Source of the DNA: Paraconiothyrium sp. Pb-2020
Taxonomy: Eukaryota; Ascomycota; Dothideomycetes; Pleosporales; Didymosphaeriaceae
DNA: 64,000 bases
Direction: 5' to 3'
Assembly: GCA_022419385.1 (NCBI GenBank)
Contig: JAJUBI010000004.1
Location: 868,001-932,000, forward strand
Each line of letters begins with the position of its first letter. Position 1 is the stretch's first letter. Positions 53,246 through 64,000 of the stretch are shown here, piece by piece. The translations under genes and the position numbers were made by a program. Below the pieces are notes generated by a model. The model did no database searches. It was not told the DNA's origin and saw nothing but the letters and a program-made list of their open reading frames with translations.

Positions 53246-54600
53246 ATGCTGTAATGGAAACCAAAATGGGATTGCAAGCCTAGCGGGAGAAGGCGACAAA
53301 GACATAGCATAGGACAGCATAATGAGAGGATGTATAAGCTGTGGTCCTGCAGTGTTACAATGCCTTTTGGGACCGCTTCCAACGTCTACGGATCTCCCGC
53401 TTCTCAGATGCTACTTCCAAACACGTCACCAAACAGAGCCCTGGCAGTGCTTGCAGCTAGTCACAGGCGCAGTATGTGAAGTCCGTTTCCGCGTGCGTTC
53501 TACAACCCTTACGGTGACCCCGCGCTTTTAGGAACAGCGTTGATATCCCGGAACGCTGTCCGAACATAAAATCGTCAGTGATCCACAGTGTCTATAGGCA
53601 CGTATGCATTTCGAGGATTATGACCCCTTTATAAGCTTCTCGAGAGTAAGTCGGGTTGTCGTGTGCCCCTCTGGGGAGGGGCCCTGGCTTGGTTCGCCCC
53701 GGCGTCGCTACGCATGTGAACGCCTACAACCATGAATATATCAGTCAGTTCGCATTTCGTATATAGTGATTGCTCGCGAACGGATATGCGCGACCACGAC
53801 TGTTTGTCGAGTTGTCTTGTACGACGATGGGGTCGGGCGCAAGCGCGGGAGGCGGGAAGCGAAAGGTCGGCATGACGCTGCGGCTGGGGCATGCAGATGA
53901 ACACTTTGCAGCGCGCTGCAGGCTGACGAGACGCTCAGGGTAAGCACGACGTTAGCTAGCTGACGAGAGGCCAGAGGCGCGCAATGTACAGGAGGGCTTG
54001 GCGACAGCATTTCTGCAGGCGGGTTGGTGGTTGTTACATGTTAGGCGGTGCGCGCCAGCAAGACTGGCTCTGACAGTCGCGCCTCCCCTTTCTGAGGAGT
54101 GTTCCTTGCAAATCGATGCTTGGCACTCACGACCTCATCTCTTTCACCACGGCATTCCAGCCGCCCGCATCACCACCCCAAGCTCTGTTCGTGCGTGCTG
54201 TTCGCCGCCGACTGCAGCGCCTCCGCATCCCTTCCCATTTCTCTTCTTTGCGCGGCTCCCGAACGCCTGCTTGGCCGCCAGCAGCCCGACACGCATCTCA
54301 CCGCGTCCAGCGCGCGTTTTCCTCATCCTGACCGCCGCAAGGCCAGCTTCGAGGCACCTCCGGCCACGCTCCTGCCGCAACGGCCAACCGTAGCACAATC
54401 GCACGTTGATGGGGCGCGCAATATCGCTGAATAGCCCTGCCAGCTCATTTCGCGCGCCTCTACGCTCGAATCTACAGCACTGATATACCGCATCACATTG
54501 ACAGCAGCGAGGGCGAAGGCAAGTCAGCGCAACGGGCAGACGTGCACTGCGCGGACCCCGCCGTTCGCTCCCGCGACGCAGTTGGGGAGAGGGGACCTAG
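53246..54600. other. Intergenic region upstream of SET1
   Basis: About 1.35 kb with no definite gene. It contains a short GC-rich hairpin (53665-53682). Extra 5' exons of SET1 could lie here, because Set1 N termini are poorly conserved; I could not identify one. Confidence 0.5.
53665..53682. promoter_or_regulatory. GC-rich hairpin formed by inverted STRE-like sites
   Basis: GCCCCTC-TGGG-GAGGGGC: a perfect 7-bp stem with a 4-nt loop. The arms contain CCCCT and AGGGG, the stress-response element recognised by Msn2-type factors. A weak transcription terminator-like RNA hairpin or paired STRE are alternatives. Confidence 0.35.
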
Positions 54601-57600
54601 ATGGCCCGGGAAGAAGTCACGACACAGGAGAAAAACACATATACCTTCAATAGCCATGGCGCGCGCCGGAGCGACCTGCTAACAGGCTCCCATTCTGATA
54701 CCTCTGCCTCCAGCGTCGCTTCGTCGGTGTTTTCGGCCTCTGGCACCATGTCGTATCCTGGTCGTACCGCTTCATTACACGCCCTGACACCCTTGACGAG
54801 CTCAGACTCATCACCGCCTGGCAAGCTGCCTAGTCCGCGGTCTGCGAAGCCTCCGAATGAGACGATGCACGCGACTGCTTTCTCACGCAATGCGCCGTCA
54901 AGCGCCCCCATAAGAAATGGTGCCGATACCATAACGCCCGTGCACACGCCGCCAGAGACGAGGAAATCGGTATTACCAGCAGATGGAATTCTGGGCTCGA
55001 AGAGGCTTTACGATCCCTACTTAGACCCCAAGCTGGATCGAAAAGACAAACAAAAGTACAAACCGAAATATGTGCCGATAAAACAACTGGTACGTTGATG
55101 GCTATACACATACCCCAGAGATGGGTCGTCCTGCGACGCTAAGGCTAACTTGACTTGTGTTGCAGGACGACCCATCTGAGATCCCAGACCCGCGTCTGGT
55201 CATCGCGGGGTATGCCGTTGGCCAATATCGCATGAAGACTACCACAGGCGGGACGTCCCCAAAATCTAAGCTGCGCATTGCACCCAAGACCCTCAAGCCG
55301 TACTCTTACGATGAGAAGACCTCATGCGGGCCCGGACCTGCCACACAAATCGTCATCAGTGGTTTTGACCAATTGACCACCGATTCGCAGCTCCGCGCTT
55401 TTGGTTCGTCCTTCGGTGAGGTTGAGTCTATTAACAATAAGGTCCACCCAATGACTGGTAGCCCACTCGGAATTTGTTTGGTGAAGTTTCGAGACGGCCC
55501 AGCGCCAAGGGGTGGCCAGCCCGTGAAAGCTTCAGACTCCGCAAAGAAGGCAGAAGAGATGGGCAATAATGAGCGCATCGGGATGCAGCGTGTTCGTGTA
55601 GTTCGTGACCGGGAAGGCTTGCGCGCCAAACGTTTGGTCAATATGATTATGAAAAAAGAAGAGGACAAGCGAAAGGCAGCTCAAGCTGTGAAGTCCGCAA
55701 CCGCTACCCCAGCGACCCCTACCGCAACTGCAAATTTTGATTTGCCAGCAAACGTCCCAAAGGGTCCCTCTGGCAAAGGCGCCCGTCTCGCACCTCCGCC
55801 CCGCGAAACGCTGTCTCGAAAGGCGCAACTCTCGCATTTAATCGAGAGGGAGCCGATAAAACCAAAGTTGAAGCGGAGACCCTATATTTTCATCGCACAT
55901 CAATACGTACCAGTCCTTAGCACAACGATTGAACATCTGAGGAAGCGTCTCAAGGCCTTTCGCATGCAGGAGGTACGATGCGACCAAACAGGATATTACG
56001 TAGTCTTCGAGGAGTCGAAATGGGGCGAAGACGAGACTGTGAGGTGCTACAAGCAGTTCCACATGACACCGCTATTCACCTACGTCATGAACATGGAATG
56101 CAACCAATATGGCGATCCGAACTACGAACGAAGTCCAAGCCCGGAACGCGTCGTGGCACAGAAGAAACGAAAAGCGGAAGAGGATAGAGTAGCTCGCGAA
56201 GAGGCCGAAGATCTGGAGTACGAAAAGCAACAGCGAGCGCAAGCTTTGGACCCGGTTGTTGCTGCTTTAGAGATATTGAAGCAAGAGTTACAGGAGAAGT
56301 TGGTGGGCGAAGTGAAAACCCGAATTGCAGGGCCACAACTACTGAAGCTTATGGCTCCCGAGCGACATGTTGAAAAGCGACGGAAGCTCGACGTTGCAGC
56401 TCCACATGTCAAGGAAGAGACGATTCGACCGTCTTCAATGTTGCTCCCCGCTATGGAGGCTTCAGCGTTGGTGCCTAAAGGTCGGACTGCTGCGCTTAGA
56501 GGGCGTGGCCGAAAAGCACTTGGCCCACGTGACCACAATCGCGACCGGGGCGGTAGAAAACCGCTCAGACAAGTCGATGTGTTTGTCGATGAGCGTAGAA
56601 AAGCAACCCATAAGCCACGTCAACAAGTGCACCGGAATCCATACCAGAAGCTACTGGAAATGGACATGGATGATTCGGATGACGAGGGACGAAGCTCTAT
56701 CAACCGCGGCACCGAAGAGCAGGAGAGCCGACCCATTAGCCGTGCTGCAACCTCAGATATCGAAGACGATGAGGAAGAAGATTCTGCTAGAAGCCGACGC
56801 TTCAAACGACGGCGGGTTGAAGCTGGTTGGGGCTTGGATGATAGTGACGATGAGATGATGGATGACAGCCATGCCCGCAGTTTACTCGCGCATTGTATTC
56901 ATAAAGATCCCGAACAGATGGCGGAGAAGGAGCTTGAGCAGGTGCTCGCGATCCTTCCTCGCTCCTCGCCCATCTGGAAGAAGGCGGACAAAGCCCTAAG
57001 AGGGTTCAAGCGATTGCGGAAGCTCGAACAGGAAGCGGACGCTATCTTCGGTGTGGAGACCAACCTCGAGGAGAAGTTCGAGCCAGAAGTCATCATCACA
57101 CATGACGACGACGAGGCTGCCAAGCCTATTCAGACTACAGAAGTGGCTGAACTGGTGAAGGGAGCCAAGAAGAAGCAGAGCGTTGCTGTGAAAACGAAGA
57201 AGAAGACTAAGAAGCAGTTGGAGGAGGAAGCCAAAGCTGCGCAACTTACGGTCTCTGAAGTTGTTGAGCCGGCCGAGGAAGATATTGTTCTCCCTGACAT
57301 CACCGGACCCGAGCCTGCCGTTCCGGAACCTGAATTGGAAGAAACGCCAGAAGAAGAGCGCGACGGCGTCTACTTCGGCGTATCCGCTGTCGAACCACGA
57401 CGTACCGTTGAAGACGACCTTAGTGTGGTCATGGATATTGATGGCTGGCAGCACTTGGTCAAGGATGAAGAGGACTTATCACTGCTTAAGGCCGCCTTAG
57501 ACAAGGTCGTTCCCGCCAACATTGGCGATGCAAACTCTTGGGCTTGGAAGCAGAAGTCCATCAAACATCTCAACCGACCAGGCGAAGAGGGCGTCTCTCG

Positions 57601-58437
57601 ATCGGAGACCAAGATCAACGGATACTACGTCCCGAACAAGACGGGTTCCGCTAGGACCGAAGGCGTGGACAAAATCAAAGAGTCTGAGAAGTCGAAGTAT
57701 CTGCCTCACCGCCTCCGTGTCATGCAAGAACGGGAAGAACGCCAGCGCCAAGCGCAGCAAGAAGAGCGTACCACGACAGTCGTCGAGGGCTTCAGGTTCC
57801 AGACTGGTGGGGCAAAAGGATCTACAACAGTTAATTCCCGCGCCAATCGTGCGAACAATCGTCGTTTGGTGAACGACATCAGCATCTCCAAGAATATGAC
57901 CGGTGCGGAAGGCGATGCTTTGCGCTTCAATCAGCTTAAGAAGCGGAAGAAGCTCGTCAAGTTTGACCGATCTGCTATACACAACTGGGGACTGTATGCT
58001 CAGGAGAACATAATCGCCAATGACATGATCATTGAGTACGTTGGTGAGAAGGTGCGACAGCGCGTGGCGGATCTGCGAGAGGCTCGCTACGACCAGCAGG
58101 GTGTGGGATCCAGTTATTTGTTCCGTATCGACGAGGACACAGTTATCGATGCGACAAAGATGGGCGGCATTGCGCGTTTTATCAACCACAGCTGTACGCC
58201 AAACTGCACAGCCAAGATCATCCGCGTCGAAGGCACGAAGCGAATCGTCATCTACGCTCTGCGAGACATTGGTCAAGGTATGTTCTGCAACTCTATGTCC
58301 TCCCATTCATGCACATATACTAACAGTACGCAGACGAAGAGCTCACCTACGATTACAAGTTCGAACGCGAGCTCGATGCCACCGACCGCATCCCCTGTCT
58401 CTGCGGCTCCGTCGGCTGCAAGGGCTTCCTTAACTAA
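54601..58437 (+). CDS. SET1: Set1, catalytic H3K4 methyltransferase of COMPASS
   Basis: Nuclear enzyme that mono-, di- and trimethylates histone H3 Lys4. Exons 54601-55089, 55166-58277 and 58334-58437 give 1,234 residues. An RRM-like domain lies at about 220-300 (TQIVISGFDQLTTDSQLRAF, GICLVKFRDG), then the SET-associated domain at about 385-460 (RRPYIFIAHQYVPVLSTTIE, GYYVVFEESKWGEDE), a long acidic/basic middle, the N-SET region (INGYYVPNKTGSARTEG), and the SET domain from about 1095 (SAIHNWGLYAQENI, MIIEYVGEKVRQ, GGIARFINHSCTPNC). The last exon supplies DEELTYDYKFE and the post-SET CLCGSVGCKGFLN, so the catalytic domain is split by the last intron. The start is tentative; upstream exons are possible. 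The first intron carries a striking hairpin. Confidence 0.93.
55119..55177 (+). repeat. 16-bp perfect inverted repeat across the 3' splice site of SET1 intron 1
   Basis: Arm 1 (55119-55134, AGATGGGTCGTCCTGC) is the exact reverse complement of arm 2 (55162-55177, GCAGGACGACCCATCT). Arm 2 spans the intron end: the acceptor CAG ends at 55165 and the exon begins GACGACCC. The 27-nt loop contains the likely branch point CTAAC. In the pre-mRNA this would form a stable stem burying the 3' splice site. Confidence 0.85.
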
Positions 58438-59629
58438 GCCATCTTACTTCAACTCATCTCACCACACGTTTCAACATCTCGACTCAACAGTGCCTTCACC
58501 ATACTGCGCTGCTTCAACATTATCACATCGTTTTTGCATCTGCCCTCATCGATCCACCCCGCTTGGCTTCGGCTGCCTTACCGTGCGGCCTGACAGCGCC
58601 TGAACTTGCATGCATCCGGCGTTTTTATCTTCTTTGTTTTCGTCCTTGCAAAATCATCATACCAGCGGTTGGAATGGGAAAAGGAATACGTATTCGTCTT
58701 GAACCGAGAAGCTCATGGGCAACGGTTGGGGTTTCAGGGAAGGGTTGTTTTTGGCTCGCCATGGTTTGCGAGTTGCGTACGCCTGCGTAGGGCGCGATGT
58801 GTGTTATAGTGTATCATGTTATCTATTTTGCAAGGGTAGAATAGGGTAGAGGGGTGGGGGTTGGGTTTGGGTGGGGAAGAGAGGAGGGGTTTGGGCAAGC
58901 GCGGATGGGAGCGCGGAAGAGCGTTTGATAGGTAATTGAAGCGAAGTTGAAGTGTGACCAGGTACACATATTGGAAGCGTGAATTTAGCTCGGTGATATG
59001 TTAAAACTGTCTTTTGCTGGGTTGAAACGTTGCCTTTTACCTGGTTGGTACTTCGTGCCACCGTGGAACTTCCGACTATGGAGTTTGTCAAGATACTCCC
59101 TTACCAAGTTCACGTTCAGCCTCCTGCAACCTCTGATTAGCTGCAGGGATGTCCACCGCTATACCTGCATCCTCAACCTCACTTACCCCTATCTTGATCC
59201 GCGCAAGCGTTTCTCTCCCTTCCTGGCTCCGTACTCTCTTCTTTCATTCCGTCCGTCACCTTTGCTCGTCCCATCGTCTCCTTGCCATGCCATCTCAACC
59301 CACACCCTTTCGGTTTCCGTTGTCTAAAGTAAGATTTTTAGGTTGCGTTGAGCAGAATGGATGTATGGGTAGATGGAACCATATATTCCCAAAGCGTCAT
59401 TTACATACCACGATATATCAACTGCCATCATAGTAATCGAGAAGTCTCGGAAAGGTGGCACACGCGACTCAGAAAACAGATGCTGAGGTTGTGTCAGACA
59501 AGAGCATCATCGCCCGCATCGTAGTCTTCATGCCTCCGTATGTATTTATGGAGCGTGAACGATACGTCTAAAACGCAAATATACTGCTCTGTCCTTCATC
59601 TTGTGTGTATGATCAGCTACGTGTGCCAA
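58438..59629. other. Convergent intergenic region: SET1 / NmrA-like gene
   Basis: About 1.2 kb between two 3' ends, with no gene recognised. Purine-rich G-runs occur around 58845-58905 (GGGTAGAGGGGTGGGGG and following), likely 3' UTR or spacer DNA. Confidence 0.6.
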
Positions 59630-61001
59630 TCACACAGTCTTCAGCACATGCCTCTCCCCCCCATCCCCCGCCTTCCCCACCAACGCATCCAAAAACCCCC
59701 CTCCATACGGCCTCTTCGCCTTCCCAGCAACCAGCTCATCAACGTACGTTTCAAAGCGTATGGGCTGGATATCAGGATACAACTCCCTCGCATCCAAATA
59801 CCCCAGGTATTTCGCATACTCCAGCGTGCCGTAGCCACGAATCCACTTGGCGCGGTTATACTGCGTCCCCGAGCGCACCACCCAGGCGCGACTATCGCTT
59901 GGATCTTTTTCGAGCGTTTCTTCCACGGCGGCGATCGCGGAGTCGAGCTGGGACGCCGAGACGGTGGAGACGGAGGGCGTTTCACCGGTTTTGGCGGAGA
60001 TTAGGTGCAGGATTTGGTTCTGGGTTATTGCGTCGCTCCAGGCGATTACGCTATGATTTAGGGTGCCGGGGTCGGCGATGATGCGGGCGACGAAGCGGCC
60101 CATGTCGCGTTTGTCGGAGAGGAGGGTGGGGGTGTTGCCTGGGGTGGGATGGGGGGTTAGTGTAGATCTAGAAAGTAGGCATAGTTACCGTATGCTCAAG
60201 GTACCGGGACATCACGTACCGTCACCGAAGACTTCTGGCGTATCGAAGGTCAGGGCGTAGTCGAGGCGCCCGCTGGGGACGCGGAACCAGGAGAGCTGGT
60301 GCCAGTAGCCGACGTCGATGAAGGTGTAGGGGAGGTGGGCTTGCCCTGGATGGTACGAAGTTAGCAAGCTGCTCTTTGGATAACACCAGCCTGGTCAAAT
60401 CCACGCCGATCTGGGGAAAAGTGACGAAATTTCATCCTAGGGCTACACAAGCCACGATGCGTCTCCATTTCCCCAGCCCGATACCGCAGCCCTACTTCCC
60501 ACGCCCATACCACATAAAGTAAACAATACTCACAAATTCGCTGATGCACAGCCTCCTTCTCATCCCTCAGCTTCGACACACCCGGTGGCATAGTAACTGC
60601 AAAATCACATGGTACGAATCTCTTCACCCCCGCTTTGGCCGCAGCATCGACGAGTGGGATCTGAGCCAAAATGTGCATTGCGTGGATGGCACTGATCACC
60701 GTGTCAAATCCGTGCAGCGTCTTTGCAAGCTCGTCGACGTCGCCTGAAATGTCGCTAATGACGATGGGAAGGCCACGGGCTCGCAGCGCTTTCACAGCTG
60801 GCTTCTCGGCGGAGGAGGGCTGGACGAGGCAAGAGATCTCCTAGAGACTACAGGTTAGAAGTATATTCATAAACGACGGATGCGGAGTGAACTCGAAAGT
60901 GATAAACTTACAAAACCGCCATCTTCAAGCAATCCATTTAGGATATCGCCGCCCGACTCGCCATGTGCACCGAGTATCAATACTTTCTGCTTTGCTGCCA
61001 T
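59630..61001 (-). CDS. NmrA-like / isoflavone-reductase-like NAD(P)-binding protein
   Basis: Atypical short-chain dehydrogenase of the NmrA/PCBER family. Exons 61001-60912, 60840-60534, 60345-60220 and 60138-59630 give 343 residues, usual for the family. The N-terminal Rossmann fold has VLILGAHGESGGDILNGL with the GxxGxxG nucleotide loop at residues 11-17, then PIVISDISGDVDELAKTLHG and FDTVISAIHAMHILAQIPLV (strand and helix lining the cofactor), AAKAGVKRFVPCDFA, and WQAHLPYTFIDVGYWHQLSW from the third exon. RDMGRFVARIIADPGTLNHS is the conserved late helix. The substrate is unknown: members reduce phenylpropanoids or only sense NADP, as NmrA does. The 188-nt second intron is longer than the others. 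Confidence 0.88.
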
Positions 61002-61554
61002 TGTTCCTAATTGATACGATGTCTTGTTTTTGTGTACCTTGGACTATACGGCTACCATTTGTTTCGAGGCTCTTATTATACGAAGAGAAAGTGCAATTCT
61101 GACACCCCCAATTTATCATTCTGACACTGGGGCGCCAATCAGTGGGTCGTACTGCGGTTAGCGTTATGAATGCGGGGCTAACGGCTTTACCACAGTTTTG
61201 CACATTGCAAAGTGTTACTTGTGAATGTGGAAGCGGAAAGGGAGTCGGCATAGGTCGAAAGTAGGTGGAGAGCGTTGGGTGCTGGCGACAGCTGAGTGGG
61301 AGTTAGTAGTTTTTGGCCCCAAATCCCACCATGTATGCGGGCTTTGTCGGACCATGCGCGCTAATTGACACTGACTGGGTTACTCGTGATCGTTCTCGCA
61401 GGACTATAGGAGAAAGCAGTGGAGAAAAGCGAGGAAGACGAAGTGAAGCCCAATAACTTGATATACCGAATCCGCTACAAAACAGTCCTGTACAACGCCC
61501 GTGCCAATGCTCTCATACATGTTACAAAATGTACATTTGCCCTTGATGATCCAT
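61002..61554. other. Intergenic region upstream of the NmrA-like gene
   Basis: About 550 bp: promoter of the NmrA-like gene and 3' region of BIG1, both minus strand. No gene seen. Confidence 0.6.
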
Positions 61555-62521
61555 TCACTTCTGCTGTCGCTGAGCAGCCGGGCCCATCTCTTTGCTAAAT
61601 GCGAAGTACGAAACTTCCAGGCTCAGAAGAGCCTTGACACCGACCAGGATGATAAGGAAAAGCGGGACCATGGCGGCAAACCCCATGAAGAGTCCCGGTG
61701 TAAAGTATTGGTACTTCTCGAAGAGGCCAGCTTTGCCGTTGATAGCGCGCTTGTGAGCGGAGAGGTCACGCTTTAACTCCATCTGAACTGAGCCACCGAA
61801 GGGGTTCTCCATCTCGTACGGGGGGTGTTCCGATTGGAACTTAGTCTGGGGAGTGGAGGTGTAGATGACGGTGAAGTTCTCGAATTCGGCGTGTTTCGAA
61901 ATGAGCTGCTGGAGCTCGTTATCTGAACCGAGTTAATCTGAAGCTCAGTACCATCACACCGTATACACTTACCCCTTTGCTCTAGTTCTGCCAGTCGAAG
62001 GTCTCTGTCTACAGGAGGCGCAGCGAACGAAATTTCCACAACGCGCTGCTTGTCGCTGTTGGATGGGGTCTGGTCTTCCCGCAAGACTTCGGCCCCGCAT
62101 TTGCTTTCAAGGTACTTCGATATTCCCTGAGCCGTGAAGTTTTCTTCAATGACCTCAGGCACAACGAGAGAGCTCTTCACATATTCGCTCTTGCCGCTCA
62201 GGTGGCTGGCTAATCGCGGTGCGGATCGGCTGGCATCGCTGAAGTCGGCGGAGGAAACACCGTTCTGACGCACGACGAAATACGTCTTCGTAGGGCATCC
62301 TTCGAGTGCTGAGGCCATCTGGTCGACGATAGCATTGGCGCGGGCGACGTCGGCATCGTCAGAGGGGATATTCAAGCTGGACTTGTTAGCCTGGATATGT
62401 CGTCCAGAGGGTTTGGTACGCACTCGGCGGTGGAGAAGAGGAAGTAGGGCGACGTGTTACGGAAAGCGAGGGCGGACGGCAGCGAGGCCAGCGCGAGTGC
62501 ACCGATTATTGACTTGGCCAT
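61555..62521 (-). CDS. BIG1: Big1 / V-ATPase assembly factor (Ac45-Voa1) family ER protein
   Basis: ER type-I membrane protein; yeast Big1 is needed for beta-1,6-glucan synthesis, and its C-terminal region is shared with Voa1/Ac45, which help assemble the V-ATPase Vo sector. Exons 62521-62424, 62376-61973 and 61922-61555 (47- and 50-nt introns) give 289 residues. A signal peptide occupies residues 1-20 (MAKSIIGALALASLPSALAF), then NTSPYFLFSTAED, the typical mature start. The lumenal domain shows EGCPTKTYFVVRQNGVSS and SSLVVPEVIEENFTAQGISK. The C terminus has FEKYQYFTPGLFMGFAAMVP followed by a membrane helix (LFLIILVGVKALLSLEVSY) and a short cytosolic tail ending QRQQK. It diverges from the FAP1-like gene. 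Confidence 0.85.
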
Positions 62522-63012
62522 GGCGTAGATGGAGCTGTGGTGGGTGCTGTGAGGTTGATGCGACAGCTGCGCGTAGTCGAGCCAACCTGGCCGGGGTTTT
62601 ACCGAGAGGCTGGAGCTGGCTATGACGCGCTTGCTTAGAGGGACCAAAATTATTGCATGCACGCACTTGCCTGCGGTCCTGCGCCACCCAGAGCCGCAAC
62701 GAAGGAACGGGACTCATTTTGAGTCATACAGACGTTCCGTCCGCGGCAGGCGCTAGTTAAGGCACCGGCTATATCCTTTGCTATTCACTAATTGCTCGAT
62801 TGCCACTAATCCGCCCGCCTTTGCAGCTCTCTCTACATTCTTTACCCGACACCTTCACGTCAGGCATAATACTGAACTTACAGCCTGGGGTGTTTCTTCT
62901 TGAGCCCAGGACACGTACAACGCAAACAGACCCTTTGACTGTCTGCTTTCCAGTCGATATATCCACATTGGGTCGCCTACACAACTTCAATCAGCATTTA
63001 ATTGAGAACAGC
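62522..63012. promoter_or_regulatory. Divergent promoter: BIG1 / FAP1-like gene
   Basis: 491 bp between start codons. TGAGTCA at 62720-62726 is an exact Gcn4/CpcA (bZIP) site and forms an inverted repeat with GACTCA at 62711-62716. Outside it, GGAACG (62704) and CGTTCC (about 62733) form a second inverted pair. Function is inferred. Confidence 0.5.
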
Positions 63013-64000
63013 ATGTCGGCCGCCAGTGGTGCCGCGGCAGCTACTGGAAGGCCTTCAGAGAATAACGAACAGCGCCAACGCCGTCCTCGCAATCGAAATC
63101 GACACGTAAACGGCCAGGTCGCGGATCTCCAGCAGCAAGAGGCGGGGCAAGTGCAGGAATCACAGGCACCTGCTGCACGAGGAGGAAGAGGTGGCAGAGG
63201 AAGAGGGCGCGGGCGAGGACGTGGGCAGCCAGCCCCTGGGAGCAGAGATCTTGAATCTGGAGCGCCCACAGAACCTCGCCCACAGAATCGGAGAGGAAGA
63301 GGCGGTCCGCACCATCCCAGAGCGCCTCCACGAGCGATAGCACAGCTGTCGGCCGCACATGAGAAAAATCCTCCCGCGCAGACACCTCAACTACAAGCCG
63401 ATGCACCAGAGTTCACTCCCGGAAGACCAACGGCTCCCCAGCGAACGCGACGACCACCGCGCGAGAAGAGACCGCAAGGCCCAAAATCAACTGCCCCCGA
63501 CATCGCCACTCGTACACATGAAGATATAGACAATGGGCACTACGAATGTGCGATATGCACAGAGGAAGTCAGGAGGACAACAAAGGGCATCTGGTCATGT
63601 AGAACGTGTTGGATGGTATTTCACTTGAGTTGCATTAAGAAGTGGTCCACCAACGAAGGTTCAGCAGCCGCGCGACAACAAGCACCCGAAGGCGAGATAC
63701 CCCCTCCGAGACAATGGCGGTGCCCAGGCTGCAACTATCCAAAGGATGAGCTGCCGAGGGTCCCTTCATGTTGGTGTGAGAAGGAGATGGATCCCAAGTC
63801 GCTCCCTGGCCTTCCACCGTTCTCCTGTGGACAGACATGTGCTCGACCGCGTGTTCTGCCCAAGAAGTGCCCGCATTCGTGCTCAATGACCTGCCACGCT
63901 GGACCCTGCCCTCCTTGCACGTTAATGGGACCCACACACCATTGTTTCTGTGGCAAGAGCTCGGTTACGCGTCGTTGCTTAGACACGGATTACGAGAGCG
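63013..64000 (+). CDS. FAP1: FAP1/NF-X1-type zinc-finger protein (5' part, cut by window end)
   Basis: The first 329 codons are present and open to the window edge. Yeast Fap1 binds the FKBP12 prolyl isomerase; human NFX1 is a transcriptional repressor with RING E3 activity. The N-terminal 170 residues are low-complexity, with an RGG-type run (ARGGRGGRGRGRGRGRGQP) suggesting RNA binding. A RING/PHD-like domain follows (YECAICTEEVRRTTKGIWSC, CWMVFHLSCIKKW, QWRCPGC), then the first NF-X1 Cys/His repeats: CWCEKEMDP, FSCGQTCARPRVLPKKCPHS, CSMTCHAGPCPPC, HHCFCGK. The order RGG, RING, NF-X1 matches FAP1. The start ATG at 63013 is the first in frame. The rest of the NF-X1 array and any R3H domain lie beyond the window. 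Confidence 0.92.
   Translation, partial: MSAASGAAAATGRPSENNEQRQRRPRNRNRHVNGQVADLQQQEAGQVQESQAPAARGGRGGRGRGRGRGRGQPAPGSRDLESGAPTEPRPQNRRGRGGPHHPRAPPRAIAQLSAAHEKNPPAQTPQLQADAPEFTPGRPTAPQRTRRPPREKRPQGPKSTAPDIATRTHEDIDNGHYECAICTEEVRRTTKGIWSCRTCWMVFHLSCIKKWSTNEGSAAARQQAPEGEIPPPRQWRCPGCNYPKDELPRVPSCWCEKEMDPKSLPGLPPFSCGQTCARPRVLPKKCPHSCSMTCHAGPCPPCTLMGPTHHCFCGKSSVTRRCLDTDYES

Noticed and set aside
57497..58306. 269-codon minus-strand frame opposite the SET domain
   Set aside because: Antisense shadow of SET1 with no independent motif.

Overview
The window reads as nuclear DNA of a filamentous ascomycete (Pezizomycotina, probably a Dothideomycete; the class is inferred from the general look of the proteins, not measured). 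The reasons are gene spacing of about 1 gene per 2.5-3 kb, spliceosomal introns of mostly 47-125 nt with GTANGT donors and CTAAC/CTGAC branch points, no operons, and proteins that match fungal housekeeping families. I find 19 protein-coding genes with a recognisable family or a long clean frame, one probable small ORF, one weak hypothetical ORF and one truncated helicase gene. No rRNA, convincing tRNA, CRISPR array or complete transposon was seen.

Layout. 1-10 kb: a sparse region holding one Msn2/Seb1-type C2H2 stress regulator (5320-7065) and, on the minus strand, a candidate 43-residue membrane peptide (8923-9054). 10-20.3 kb, all plus strand: DPH6 (diphthamide synthesis), an Ape2-type M1 aminopeptidase and SEC59 dolichol kinase. 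20.3-25.2 kb: a repeat-bearing stretch with a 5'-truncated SNF2-helicase-like gene and a charged coiled-coil protein. 25.5-33 kb: accessory-type genes (AsaB/GA4-desaturase-like enzyme, F-box protein, monocarboxylate-type MFS transporter, rhodopsin-like seven-TM protein, small hypothetical). 33.3-47.6 kb: EAF1 (NuA4) and MAK11 (60S assembly) share a 308-bp divergent promoter; an Avt3/Avt4-type vacuolar amino-acid transporter and the vacuolar K-Cl cotransporter VHC1 share a 592-bp divergent promoter. 49.4-58.4 kb, all plus: GFA1 (hexosamine synthesis), RIB4 (lumazine synthase), SET1 (H3K4 methyltransferase). 59.6-64 kb: NmrA/isoflavone-reductase-like oxidoreductase, BIG1 (ER, cell-wall glucan/V-ATPase assembly factor family) and, divergent from it, a FAP1/NF-X1 zinc-finger protein cut by the window end.

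Themes. Two chromatin regulators (Eaf1, Set1), cell-wall and glycosylation genes (Gfa1, Sec59, Big1), and two vacuolar transporters placed head to head. These are ordinary core genes and not a biosynthetic cluster.

The most unusual sequence-level signals are a 16-bp perfect inverted repeat that places the 3' splice site of a SET1 intron in a stem and its branch point in the loop; a 16-bp perfect palindrome at the exact midpoint of the AVT/VHC1 promoter; a GFA1 first coding exon of five nucleotides that splits the catalytic cysteine codon, followed by a GC-AG intron; the truncated helicase and the short repeats near it; and the 43-residue membrane peptide.

Exon boundaries were deduced by eye from splice consensus, frame closure and family resemblance. 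No search or transcript data were available.
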